From Arcobacteraceae bacterium (GTDB lineage: Bacteria > Campylobacterota > Campylobacteria > Campylobacterales > Arcobacteraceae), in NCBI GenBank assembly GCA_021107755.1, contig JAIOSF010000002.1, forward strand, positions 1-64,000: a stretch of DNA of 64,000 nt, in the 5' to 3' direction. The position numbers were made by a program, and so were the translations under genes. Below, piece by piece: positions 38,653-47,338 of this stretch. Each line of letters begins with the position of its first letter. Position 1 is the first letter of the stretch. The notes beneath the pieces were generated by a model, which saw only the letters and a program-made list of their open reading frames with translations, was not told the origin of the DNA and did not search any database.

Positions 38653-39049
38653 ATGCTATATCTTCAAATTCCATATTTATTGATTCACTAGGTTCATGTT
38701 CTATACTTGCTAAATTTAAGAGTATATTATATTCCCCTAAACCTCTAAATGCCATCCAAACATTTGGTTTTACAGTTAATCGGTTATAATTATTTTGTGA
38801 TAATTTAATAGAAAAAAACTCTTTACTCTCATCATCAAATACTACAAATTCTATCTCTCCTACTGGTACAATTAAGTTTAAAGTCATTTGAGTATGTTTT
38901 TTCCAACCTTTTATCTCATCTTTATTTATAGTGGAAAAATAGGCTTCCCCAAAACCTTCAAAGCCATTATCGCTTTTTTTCATAGCATGATATACATCAC
39001 CTTTAGGATTATGAATTTGTTTTAATGGTGTAACAATTATTTTGTCCAA
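38642..39049 (-). CDS. RmlC/RfbC-like cupin sugar epimerase
   Basis: 135-residue cupin. GWKKHTQMTLNLIVPVGEIEFVVFD and YNRLTVKPNVWMAFRG with LLNLASIEHEP follow the short dTDP-4-dehydrorhamnose 3,5-epimerase-related branch; H52 is the candidate base. The start is TTG with AAAGG in the end of the rfbG gene. It is shorter than RmlC (about 180) and probably epimerises the CDP-4-keto-6-deoxyglucose made by the upstream dehydratase. Confidence 0.78.
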   Translation of the reverse strand: MDKIIVTPLKQIHNPKGDVYHAMKKSDNGFEGFGEAYFSTINKDEIKGWKKHTQMTLNLIVPVGEIEFVVFDDESKEFFSIKLSQNNYNRLTVKPNVWMAFRGLGEYNILLNLASIEHEPSESINMEFEDIAYEW

Positions 39050-40137
39050 ATTAAACCTTTTTCTTGCGCTAAAGTTTCATATTCTCGAATCTGCTTAATT
39101 GTTATATCATAAATATTCTTATCTGTTTTATAGTAGTTATAATACCATTCACCTGTAAATCTAATAGTATCTTTATATTCAAGATTAGCTTGCCATTTGA
39201 AATAAAATAAAGCCTTATCACAATTAAGTTTTAAAAGTCCTGCTTCATGAAAGGGAATATTTCCTGTAACTTTATATGCATCATTTACATTTACAAAATC
39301 CCAATACTTACTTAAATCTATTAACAACTCTTCAACTGTATGGTTTTGCTCTGCTCTTGGGCCAAAATTAAAAGCTTCTCCATCTAATGAATCATCTTCA
39401 TATAAAACTTGACCAAGATTAAGATAACCACTTAGTGGCTCTAATACATGCTGCCAAGGTCTTGTAGCTTTTGGAGACCTTATTTCCACTACTTTCCCTT
39501 CACTCCAAGCTTCCATACAATCAACAACTATTCTATCTGTTGCCCAATCACCACCACCAATGACATTCCCAGCACGCCCAATTGCTAATTTAATATTTGA
39601 ATCTGTACTTTTAAAAAAAGAATGATAATATGACTTTATAATAAGTTCTGCAGCACCCTTACTCCCACTATATATATCTTTTCCACCCATTTTATCATCT
39701 TCTTTATATCCCCATACTTGCTCAACATTATCATACGCTTTATCACTTGTAATTATAATCGCTGTACATTTATGATTTGATGTTTTTAAAGCTTCAAGAA
39801 TATTTGCTGTCCCCATAACATTTGATGAGATAGTTTCTATTGGTTCACTATATGATGTTGATACAATAGGCTGAGCAGCTAAATGAAATAAGATCTCTGG
39901 CTTTTCATTTGAGATTATTTCTATCATTTTAGGTAAATCCCTAATATCTTCTTGATAATGTATAATTTTATCTTCTAGTTTCAACTCTTCAAACATCGAA
40001 GGTTGTGTTGGTATATCTTTTGATATTCCTACTACCTTTGCTTCTAATTGTAATAACCAAGCAGTAAGCCATGTTCCCTTAAATCCAGTATGCCCTGTAA
40101 CTAAAATTTTTTTATTTTTATATATTTTATTAAACAT
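39037..40137 (-). CDS. rfbG: CDP-glucose 4,6-dehydratase
   Basis: 366 residues. GHTGFKGTWLTAWLL (16-30) is the RfbG-specific Rossmann motif; also HLAAQPIVSTSYS, TSDKAYDN, YSGSKGAAELI (catalytic Tyr/Lys), GRAGNVIGGGDW and ATRPWQHVLEPLSGYL. Converts CDP-glucose to CDP-4-keto-6-deoxyglucose. Its partner rfbF is about 2.4 kb upstream, separated by the acyltransferase pair. RfbH (the 3-dehydrase for dideoxy sugars) is absent. Confidence 0.95.
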   Translation of the reverse strand: MFNKIYKNKKILVTGHTGFKGTWLTAWLLQLEAKVVGISKDIPTQPSMFEELKLEDKIIHYQEDIRDLPKMIEIISNEKPEILFHLAAQPIVSTSYSEPIETISSNVMGTANILEALKTSNHKCTAIIITSDKAYDNVEQVWGYKEDDKMGGKDIYSGSKGAAELIIKSYYHSFFKSTDSNIKLAIGRAGNVIGGGDWATDRIVVDCMEAWSEGKVVEIRSPKATRPWQHVLEPLSGYLNLGQVLYEDDSLDGEAFNFGPRAEQNHTVEELLIDLSKYWDFVNVNDAYKVTGNIPFHEAGLLKLNCDKALFYFKWQANLEYKDTIRFTGEWYYNYYKTDKNIYDITIKQIREYETLAQEKGLIWTK

Positions 40138-40178
40138 TATCTTCTATTACCTTTTTTTTATTTTATTATTTTTATTAT

Positions 40179-41126
40179 TTATTTTAGCTTGAACTTTAAA
40201 GAGTCATCTTTTCCAATATAATATTTATGCTCAAATTTTATTTTATCCAGTAAAGCTTTCATACCTTTTGTATTTAAATGGGACACATCTCTAAAAAATG
40301 TTCTATCGTTAGAAATATCGTCCAAATAAGTAAAATCATAAAATCCATCTATATTTTTCAAATAAAGCTCTTTCTGTTTTTTTAATATATCTAAGTCAAA
40401 ATTTTTTATTATATCACTATAAAGTGTTGGTGTAAAAAAAATAATTTCTATATTATTTTCTTTACACCAACTTTCAATTCTACCTAAATAGAGAAAAACT
40501 TCTTCATCATATTTTAAAAAAGGTTTCCATTTTAAACTTTCTTTTGTTAATTTCATCTTTTCATCTTTTTGAACTATTATAGCTGATCCACTATTTCGAT
40601 CAATATATGAATCATTATTATTTGTTAAATTCAACAAAAACATTTTAATTGAATCTTCTATTTTAATACTATTTGTATTTCGTACTAAATAATACATCTG
40701 TGGAAAAAAGTTATTTGTATCAAATTTTCTATATGATTCAGTATTAAACACATGAAAGTCTAGTAAAAAATATATTTTTTTTATATTATGAATTTCTTTT
40801 TTTGATAATTTATCTAATACATTAAATATATTTTTAGGATTACCATAAAGAGAGTGAAAATTTAACACTTTTTCATTTAAAACTTCTTCACTTAATAAAT
40901 GAGATCTTGATGTTCCAAAAACCAAAGTATATTGTTCTTGATTATTTAATTTTTTTAATAAAGTATTATATGTTAATATACTATCCTTCACAATTCTTTT
41001 ATTTAATGAATAATTAAATATACCAATTTCATTATAAGGATCTATTAAAACATTTATTATAAAAAAGAATATTGAATAAATAATTATAGAAGATATTAGT
41101 ATTTTTAATAAGAATTTTTTTATCAC
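40179..41126 (-). CDS. SGNH/DltD-like membrane-anchored protein paired with MBOAT
   Basis: 315 residues with one N-terminal membrane anchor (about 8-28). The periplasmic part has an SGNH-like block I GTSRS (71-75) and block V D280-x-x-H283 (RDVSHLN), which fits DltD/AlgX/AlgJ-type partners of MBOAT acyltransferases. The start is GTG with GAGG upstream, 12 bases after the MBOAT gene. It probably completes O-acylation of the polymer in the periplasm. No closer family was recognised. Confidence 0.7.
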   Translation of the reverse strand: MIKKFLLKILISSIIIYSIFFFIINVLIDPYNEIGIFNYSLNKRIVKDSILTYNTLLKKLNNQEQYTLVFGTSRSHLLSEEVLNEKVLNFHSLYGNPKNIFNVLDKLSKKEIHNIKKIYFLLDFHVFNTESYRKFDTNNFFPQMYYLVRNTNSIKIEDSIKMFLLNLTNNNDSYIDRNSGSAIIVQKDEKMKLTKESLKWKPFLKYDEEVFLYLGRIESWCKENNIEIIFFTPTLYSDIIKNFDLDILKKQKELYLKNIDGFYDFTYLDDISNDRTFFRDVSHLNTKGMKALLDKIKFEHKYYIGKDDSLKFKLK

Positions 41127-41138
41127 TTTAATACCTCA

Positions 41139-42530
41139 TCAAAAGTTAAAATATAAAAAATCACTATGTCTATTTAAAAACAGTATGGAAAATGTTAAAA
41201 GAAATCCAATTAGACAAGAATATCTAAAGTTTATTTTAAATGAATTTTTAAGTTCATTAGAATTTTTCAAAAACATTACAAAAACTGTAATTATAATAGT
41301 AAATAAAACTAACATATTTTCCATGTTGATACCTATTGTTTGATTATTAAAGGCAAACATACCACTTAAAACTTTAATAGCATCATCCCACTCTTTAGCT
41401 CTAAAAAAAACCCATGCAATATTCACAAAGTTAAATGTTATAAACCAAGCAATAATTGAATTTAATCTAAAATCTAATTGATTCCATATTTTTTGTACTA
41501 CTAAAGCAATACCATGTAAAAAACCCCAAAAAACAAATGTCCAACCAGCACCATGCCATAACCCTCCGATTATAAATGTAATTATCAAATTGTTATAAGT
41601 TTGAAAAGAGCCTTTCCTATTTCCCCCTAATGGAATATATACATAATCTCTCAAAAATCGAGAAAGTGTTATGTGCCACCTTCTCCAAAAGTCTTGTATA
41701 TTGATTGCTTTATATGGTGAATTAAAGTTTATTGGTAATTTTATATTAAACAATAGTGCTACACCTATAGCCATATCTGTATATCCTGAAAAATCAAAAT
41801 ATAATTGAAAGGTATAAGATAAAGATGTTATCCATGCTTCAATTAAATTTAATGTTACAGCTGTATCAAATCCATTTGTTGCCCATATAGCAAAGCTATC
41901 TGCAATTACTACTTTTTTAAACAATCCTATTGAGAATATAAACAATCCTAGTGCTATATTCTTATACTTTTTTACTTTATTCCATTTTACAGCAAACTGA
42001 GGCATCATCTCTTTATGATGTACAATTGGACCTGCTATTAATTGAGGGAAAAATGTTACAAACAAGGCATAATTCAAAAAATCATATTCTTTTGTCTCTT
42101 CTTTATAGCTATCTACTAAATATGCTATTTGTTGAAAAGTAAAAAAACTTATTGCTAATGGTAATGCTAAATCTAATGTAACTATAGAAATATCACCAAA
42201 ATAATTTATATTTTCTATAAAAAAATCAACATATTTAAAATATCCAAGTAATGAGACATTTGCCACAATTCCAAAAATCAATAATTTTTTTTTATTTATT
42301 TTAACTTTTATGTTTTTACCATTTATACTATTTCCCACTATATAGTTAAATAGCATACTTGATAAAATCAACGGTAAATAAAGTATATTCCACCAACTAT
42401 AAAAAAACAAACTCGCAAAAACCAAAAATCCTTTTGCTCCTATTACTAATCTTTTACTTAATAAATAAAAATAAACAATAAATGTAATTGGTAAAAAGGC
42501 AAAAATAAATTCATAGCTATTAAAAAGCAA
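41139..42530 (-). CDS. MBOAT-family membrane O-acyltransferase (AlgI/PatA-like)
   Basis: 463 residues, about 11 membrane segments. Signatures are FDFSGYTDMAIG, FWRRWHITLSRFLRDYVYIPLGG, and GGLWHGAGWTFVFWGFLHG with the conserved histidines H326 and H339. AlgI-type enzymes pass acyl (usually acetyl) groups across the inner membrane for polysaccharide O-acylation. The start appears to be a TTG 5 bases after the rfbF stop, with a weak ribosome site. Confidence 0.9.
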   Translation of the reverse strand: MLFNSYEFIFAFLPITFIVYFYLLSKRLVIGAKGFLVFASLFFYSWWNILYLPLILSSMLFNYIVGNSINGKNIKVKINKKKLLIFGIVANVSLLGYFKYVDFFIENINYFGDISIVTLDLALPLAISFFTFQQIAYLVDSYKEETKEYDFLNYALFVTFFPQLIAGPIVHHKEMMPQFAVKWNKVKKYKNIALGLFIFSIGLFKKVVIADSFAIWATNGFDTAVTLNLIEAWITSLSYTFQLYFDFSGYTDMAIGVALLFNIKLPINFNSPYKAINIQDFWRRWHITLSRFLRDYVYIPLGGNRKGSFQTYNNLIITFIIGGLWHGAGWTFVFWGFLHGIALVVQKIWNQLDFRLNSIIAWFITFNFVNIAWVFFRAKEWDDAIKVLSGMFAFNNQTIGINMENMLVLFTIIITVFVMFLKNSNELKNSFKINFRYSCLIGFLLTFSILFLNRHSDFLYFNF

Positions 42531-42534
42531 TCTT

Positions 42535-43311
42535 TTACCAAACCTTCCAAGGAGCTTTATTTTGATCCCAAAGTTTATTTAAATCATTTTTATCTTTTAA
42601 ACTATCCATTGGTTTCCAAAAGCCCTTATGTTTAAAAGTAAATATTTCTCCATCTTGTGCCAAATTTTGAAGTGGTTTTTGCTCAAAAATAACACTATCA
42701 TCATTATCATTAATATAATCAAATACTTTTGACTCACAAACAAAAAAACCTGCATTAATCCAGCCACCATCACCTTTTGGTTTTTCTAAAAAATGTGTTA
42801 CTTTATTATTTTCTTCTATATTTAATGCACCGAATCTACCTTCTGGCTGTGCTGAACTCATAGTCAATAATTTACCGTGAGCCTTATGAAAAGCAATTAA
42901 CTCTTTGATGTTTATATCTGAAACTCCATCACCATATGTTAGCATAAAACTCTCATTTCCAACAAAGTGCTGAGCCTTCTTAATTCGACTACCTGTCATA
43001 CTATTAAGTCCAGTATCAAGTAAAGTTACTTTCCAAGGTTCACTAGAATTATTTAAAACTTCCATTTTACCATTTTGCATATCTATAGTTACATCACTTT
43101 GATGTAAAAAATAATTTGCAAAATATTCTTTTATATAATAACCTTTGTATCCAAGCAAAACTACAAAATCATTGAAACCATAAGTTGAATATAATTTCAT
43201 GATATGCCACAAGATTGGTTTACCACCAATTTCAACCATAGGCTTAGGTCTGATATCTGTTTCTTCACTAAGTCTTGTTCCAAATCCACCTGCTAAAAGT
43301 AAAACTTTCAT
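42535..43311 (-). CDS. rfbF: Glucose-1-phosphate cytidylyltransferase
   Basis: 258 residues. MKVLLLAGGFGTRLSEET, RPKPMVEIGGKPILWHIMK, YGDGVSDI, and SAQPEGRFGALNI match RfbF closely. Makes CDP-glucose. First enzyme of the CDP-6-deoxyhexose module. A short gap separates it from the upstream glycosyltransferase gene. Confidence 0.95.
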   Translation of the reverse strand: MKVLLLAGGFGTRLSEETDIRPKPMVEIGGKPILWHIMKLYSTYGFNDFVVLLGYKGYYIKEYFANYFLHQSDVTIDMQNGKMEVLNNSSEPWKVTLLDTGLNSMTGSRIKKAQHFVGNESFMLTYGDGVSDINIKELIAFHKAHGKLLTMSSAQPEGRFGALNIEENNKVTHFLEKPKGDGGWINAGFFVCESKVFDYINDNDDSVIFEQKPLQNLAQDGEIFTFKHKGFWKPMDSLKDKNDLNKLWDQNKAPWKVW

Positions 43312-43317
43312 AGCTAC

Positions 43318-44505
43318 TTACTCCTTATCTATTATTTTTTGATAGTTTTTTACCATATTATTTATTGTAAATTTTTCATTAAAAATTTTATACGATTGAC
43401 TACCAAATTCACTAATTCTACTTTTATTCTCAATAAAAAATATAATTTTCTGAACAAAATCATCTAAATCATCTTGGGCAACTACAAAACCATTTTTACC
43501 AATTTGAATTTGTTCTAATACTCCACCTGCTTGAGCTGATATTATCGGCATTCCTACACTCATAGCCTCTAATATTACCGTTGGGAAACTTTCTATAATA
43601 GATGTTAATAGTAATATGTCACACTCATTATAATAATTTGATAAATTTGTTTGAAATCCTTCAAATGAAACATATTCAATTAAATTATTCTTTATTACAT
43701 AACTCTTTAATGTATTTTCATATCCTATCTCAGCTTCATTTCCAACTATATATAGTTTAATATTATAGTTCTTTTTTATTAACGAAGAGAGAATTTTTAA
43801 TGCAAATAATTGATTTTTATTACTATCAAGTACACCAACTATTAAAAGTTTTAAAATAGGAAAATCTGTATATTTTTTTTTATTTAATGGTTGTGTTCCA
43901 TTGTATATAACTTTTGGAAGACTTTTAATATTTCGCTTAGCCAATAACTCTTTTGCACAATAATTTGAATCAGTGATAAAGGTTAATCTTTTATCAAGAA
44001 TTTTATCATAAAACCCTTCTATAAAGCCTGTGAATTTATTATAAGTTTGAGGTATACTATGATATATATGATATGTGTGATTTTTTAAAATAAATGAAGC
44101 TGCTAGACTAGAACTTCGATTGTATTCCCCCCCAGGATAACCGCCATTATTTGAAAAATATACATCAATCTTCAAAGGCTTAATTAGAAAATAAAAATAT
44201 ATTATAGAAAATATTATTAATGGGTATCTTAAAATTAAATTTAAGGCTCTTATACCTATATATAATATTCTATTTTGTTTAAATCTAGAAGCAAATGCCC
44301 CAAGCATTGCGGGAGATATTAAGCTATAATATATGATTTTTATATTATCTTTCTTTAGCCCAGTTAATAATATATTTTTAGGTGCATTCTTATTAACCAT
44401 TAAATATATATTCGAAGAAATATTTTCTATAATAAGTCTAGCAATTTTATCACTTCCACCAGTGATATAACTTTCTACAAAAAATAATGTGTTTTTATCT
44501 TGCAT
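43318..44505 (-). CDS. Glycosyltransferase family 4
   Basis: GT-B retaining glycosyltransferase, 395 residues. Donor-half motifs: KLLIVGVLDSNKNQ, YIVGNEAE, EGFQTNLSNYYNECDILLLTS and EX7E in ESFPTVILEAMSVG. The acceptor half contains SNNGGYPGGEYNRSS, whose codons form a run of seven G on the coding strand (44127-44133); slippage there would truncate the protein near residue 125. ATG start overlaps the aminotransferase end by 11 bases. Confidence 0.85.
   Translation of the reverse strand: MQDKNTLFFVESYITGGSDKIARLIIENISSNIYLMVNKNAPKNILLTGLKKDNIKIIYYSLISPAMLGAFASRFKQNRILYIGIRALNLILRYPLIIFSIIYFYFLIKPLKIDVYFSNNGGYPGGEYNRSSSLAASFILKNHTYHIYHSIPQTYNKFTGFIEGFYDKILDKRLTFITDSNYCAKELLAKRNIKSLPKVIYNGTQPLNKKKYTDFPILKLLIVGVLDSNKNQLFALKILSSLIKKNYNIKLYIVGNEAEIGYENTLKSYVIKNNLIEYVSFEGFQTNLSNYYNECDILLLTSIIESFPTVILEAMSVGMPIISAQAGGVLEQIQIGKNGFVVAQDDLDDFVQKIIFFIENKSRISEFGSQSYKIFNEKFTINNMVKNYQKIIDKE
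44127..44133 (-). repeat. G7 homopolymer in a glycosyltransferase gene (possible slippage site)
   Basis: Seven consecutive C on the plus strand (G on the coding strand), the longest G/C run I found in this AT-rich window. In Campylobacter such tracts, usually G8 or longer, switch surface-sugar genes. The present length keeps the frame open. Confidence 0.45.
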
Positions 44506-45631
44506 ATTGTAATACTTTTTTTATTACAAAATCCACTTCCTCATCACTCATATCTGGATAAATAGGTAAAGATAAAGATTCATTATATACTTTATTTGCG
44601 ATAGGATAAAGTTCATTTTCATATTCAAATTTTTCTTTATAATATGGATGCTTGTGAATCGGTATAAAATGAACAGAACTGCCAATACCTTCTTCTCGTA
44701 ACTTATTAAACAGTTCATCTCTATTTTTTACTTTTATTACATATAAGTGCCAAGATGTCTTTCTATCATCTCTTATTATAGGTGTTAAAATACTAGTATT
44801 CTTAAATGCATTGGTATACTTAATTGCAATTGATTCTCTTTTTTTATTCATCCAATCTAGTTTTTTTAACTGTTCCATACCTAATGCAGCATTTAAATCA
44901 GTTGTATTGTATTTATTTCCATTATCAACTACTTCATAATACCAACTTCCCTTTTCTGTATATCTATCCCATACATCTTTACTGATACCATGAAGTCTAT
45001 TTATAGATATTTTTTTTGCAACTTTTTCATCTCTTGTAGTTGCCATACCCCCTTCTCCAGTAGAAAGAGTTTTTGTAGCATAAAATGAAAAACAAGTAAT
45101 ATCTCCAATATCTCCTACTATTTTATTTTTATAGTATGAGGGTAAAGCATGCGCTGCATCTTCTATTACTTTTAGATTAAATTTATTTGCAATATTAATA
45201 ATCTCATCCATATCACAAGGTTGTCCTGCAAAATGTACTGGTATTATTGCTTTTGTCTTGGAAGTAATAAGTTCTTCTATTTTTTTAACATCTATATTAT
45301 GAGTGTCATATTCAATATCACATAAAACTGGTTTTGCACCAAAATATGTCATAACTTCTGCTGTTGCTACAAATGTATTCGTAGGTATAATAACTTCATC
45401 ATCTCTTTTTAATTCTATAGCCTTAAGTGCTAAATGTAAAGCTGCAGTTGCTGAATTTAGAGATATTGACTTCAGTGAGCTATCTGCATTGTTACTTATT
45501 AAATGGTCAGTAAATTCTTGTTCAAATTTTATTGTTTTTGGCCCCATAGTAAGCCATCCAGATTTAAGAGTATCAACAACTGCATCTATCTCATTTTGAG
45601 TAATATATGCCTTATGAAATGGTATTTGCAC
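44495..45631 (-). CDS. DegT/DnrJ-family sugar aminotransferase
   Basis: 378 residues, PLP-dependent. K187 in FSFYATKTLSTGEGGM is the PLP lysine; D158 lies in IEDAAHAL. The start is GTG with AAGGAAC upstream. The Lys rules out an RfbH-type 3-dehydrase, which has His at that position. The next gene upstream encodes a hexapeptide acyltransferase, so the pair may make an N-acylated aminosugar; the keto-sugar substrate is not evident from context. Confidence 0.86.
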   Translation of the reverse strand: MQIPFHKAYITQNEIDAVVDTLKSGWLTMGPKTIKFEQEFTDHLISNNADSSLKSISLNSATAALHLALKAIELKRDDEVIIPTNTFVATAEVMTYFGAKPVLCDIEYDTHNIDVKKIEELITSKTKAIIPVHFAGQPCDMDEIINIANKFNLKVIEDAAHALPSYYKNKIVGDIGDITCFSFYATKTLSTGEGGMATTRDEKVAKKISINRLHGISKDVWDRYTEKGSWYYEVVDNGNKYNTTDLNAALGMEQLKKLDWMNKKRESIAIKYTNAFKNTSILTPIIRDDRKTSWHLYVIKVKNRDELFNKLREEGIGSSVHFIPIHKHPYYKEKFEYENELYPIANKVYNESLSLPIYPDMSDEEVDFVIKKVLQYAR

Positions 45632-45651
45632 TTTTAAGTTCCTTATTTAAA

Positions 45652-46239
45652 TTATATTTTTCGCAATACTTTTGCTGGATTGCCTACTGCGATATGGTAA
45701 TCAGGTATATCTTTAGTTACAACAGAATTTGCCCCTATAACACAGTGCTTACCAATCTTTACATTTGGTAATATTGACACATTATTTCCTATCCAAGTTT
45801 CATCACCAATTTTTATATTACCTCTTGAAGAGATATACTGATCCTTAATTGCTAAATCTTTATTTTCAAAATTATGTTGTATATCTCCAATATAACATCT
45901 ATCTGCAATTAATACTTTTTTACCAATATAAACCTTAGAAGCACAACTTATAGAACAAAACCTACCAATATATGTATCCGAATCTATTTCTAATACAGGA
46001 TTAGATGCTACTTTTGGTGACCCTTTTTGATATGTATACTTTCCTATACTTAGCCAACAATCATTATTTATAAACACATTATCTCGTATAAGTAAACATT
46101 CTGGATAATCTATGATTAATCCTTTTTTAAGAATAACATTTTTCCCAAAATATAACATACTCTTTTTATAAGAATAATAATAAAAGTATAAGTGTAAATT
46201 GTTTAATTTATCAATTATTCTTTTATAAATTCTAAACAT
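45652..46239 (-). CDS. Hexapeptide-repeat (LbH) acyltransferase
   Basis: 195 residues of imperfect hexapeptide repeats from about 35 to 190 ([62 protein letters not shown]), ending [15 protein letters not shown], typical of the WbbJ/maltose-acetyltransferase-like family. Probably acetylates a sugar hydroxyl or amine in the polymer. Cytoplasmic. Confidence 0.83.
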   Translation of the reverse strand: MFRIYKRIIDKLNNLHLYFYYYSYKKSMLYFGKNVILKKGLIIDYPECLLIRDNVFINNDCWLSIGKYTYQKGSPKVASNPVLEIDSDTYIGRFCSISCASKVYIGKKVLIADRCYIGDIQHNFENKDLAIKDQYISSRGNIKIGDETWIGNNVSILPNVKIGKHCVIGANSVVTKDIPDYHIAVGNPAKVLRKI

Positions 46240-46254
46240 TTAATTTTCCTAGTT

Positions 46255-47328
46255 CTAGTAAAGTTGAGAGATACCATAACTACTACAAATCTTACATAAC
46301 TCTAAATTCTTTTGTTTTGTATTAACAATATTTCTAAATTTTTTATATTTTTCATTGTTCCACACATTTTTAAAATCATCTTCCAGTACATTTCCTAAAA
46401 CATGTTTTCCACACGAATCTTCACAACAGGGTACAACATCTCCATTAGATAATATCACTGTAGAATAATACATCCAAGGACATTGATTCGTATATTTATT
46501 CTTTTTAATCAACTCTTTATTTTCTATAAATTTTGTTTTATCATATGTCCAATATTCTTCATTATTGGGTAAGTAGATTTCACCTTCTTCATAGTTTCTA
46601 ACAACAGGAATTACAATATTAAAACAATCAGCCCCAATATCTTTACAAAAACTTTTAAATTCTTCAACTTCATGCTCGTTGTGTTTCATAACAATAAATC
46701 CAACATCAATCGTAAGCCAATGTGCATTCTTTTCTTTTTTTAAATTGATCGTTTCTTTTAAGTTTTTGAAAACTTTCTCTAAATTTGAATTAACTCTATA
46801 AATTTCATGTGTTTTTTGTGTCATTCCCCCAATTTGAAAAGATATAAAATCTATTTTTGAACTTATTATATCTTCAGCAATTGCAATATCACCATTTGTA
46901 CTTGTTTCTACACGATTAATACCCATTTTTTTTGCATATTGAACTTGTTCTACCCAATCTTTATTAAGGAATGGTTCCCCCATAAAATAATAAATTAAAG
47001 TATTTGTATGAGCATAAACTTGATCTATGATTTTTTTAAAATCATTAGTTTTTAATACCCTCTTAACTCTGTCTAACTTTCCAGCACCTGTTTCACAAAT
47101 TGGACAATTAATATTACAAATATTTGCTGGTTCTATAGTAATTGTTGTAGGTAATCCTATTGTTTTTTCATTATTAAGCATAGAATCAATTGATGCTTTT
47201 AAATGTTCCTTAGACTTCTCTTTAAATTTAATTACATATAAAAGACTAATTAGTAATGCTCTCATTCTTGTATATAATTTATATAATTTTTCATTTGACT
47301 TAAATTTAACTTTTATACTATTGTTCAC
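46255..47328 (-). CDS. Radical SAM/SPASM-domain protein
   Basis: 357 residues. The 4Fe-4S/SAM motif is CNINCPIC (C71, C75, C78) after an N-terminal extension of 60 residues. A C-terminal SPASM region has CPWMYYSTVILSNGDVVPCCEDSCG and a final CKIC, which can hold auxiliary clusters. ETSTNGD and MGEPFLN are typical of this superfamily. The start is GTG preceded by AAAGG. Substrate unknown; a sugar or a lipid-linked precursor is suggested only by context. It is distinct in sequence from the two radical SAM proteins at 52-58 kb. Confidence 0.85.
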   Translation of the reverse strand: MNNSIKVKFKSNEKLYKLYTRMRALLISLLYVIKFKEKSKEHLKASIDSMLNNEKTIGLPTTITIEPANICNINCPICETGAGKLDRVKRVLKTNDFKKIIDQVYAHTNTLIYYFMGEPFLNKDWVEQVQYAKKMGINRVETSTNGDIAIAEDIISSKIDFISFQIGGMTQKTHEIYRVNSNLEKVFKNLKETINLKKEKNAHWLTIDVGFIVMKHNEHEVEEFKSFCKDIGADCFNIVIPVVRNYEEGEIYLPNNEEYWTYDKTKFIENKELIKKNKYTNQCPWMYYSTVILSNGDVVPCCEDSCGKHVLGNVLEDDFKNVWNNEKYKKFRNIVNTKQKNLELCKICSSYGISQLY

Positions 47329-47338
47329 AAAATACCTT

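Noticed and set aside
44495-45631. Possible RfbH (CDP-4-keto-6-deoxyglucose 3-dehydrase)
   Set aside because: The PLP lysine (K187) is present where RfbH has His, so it is an ordinary aminotransferase.
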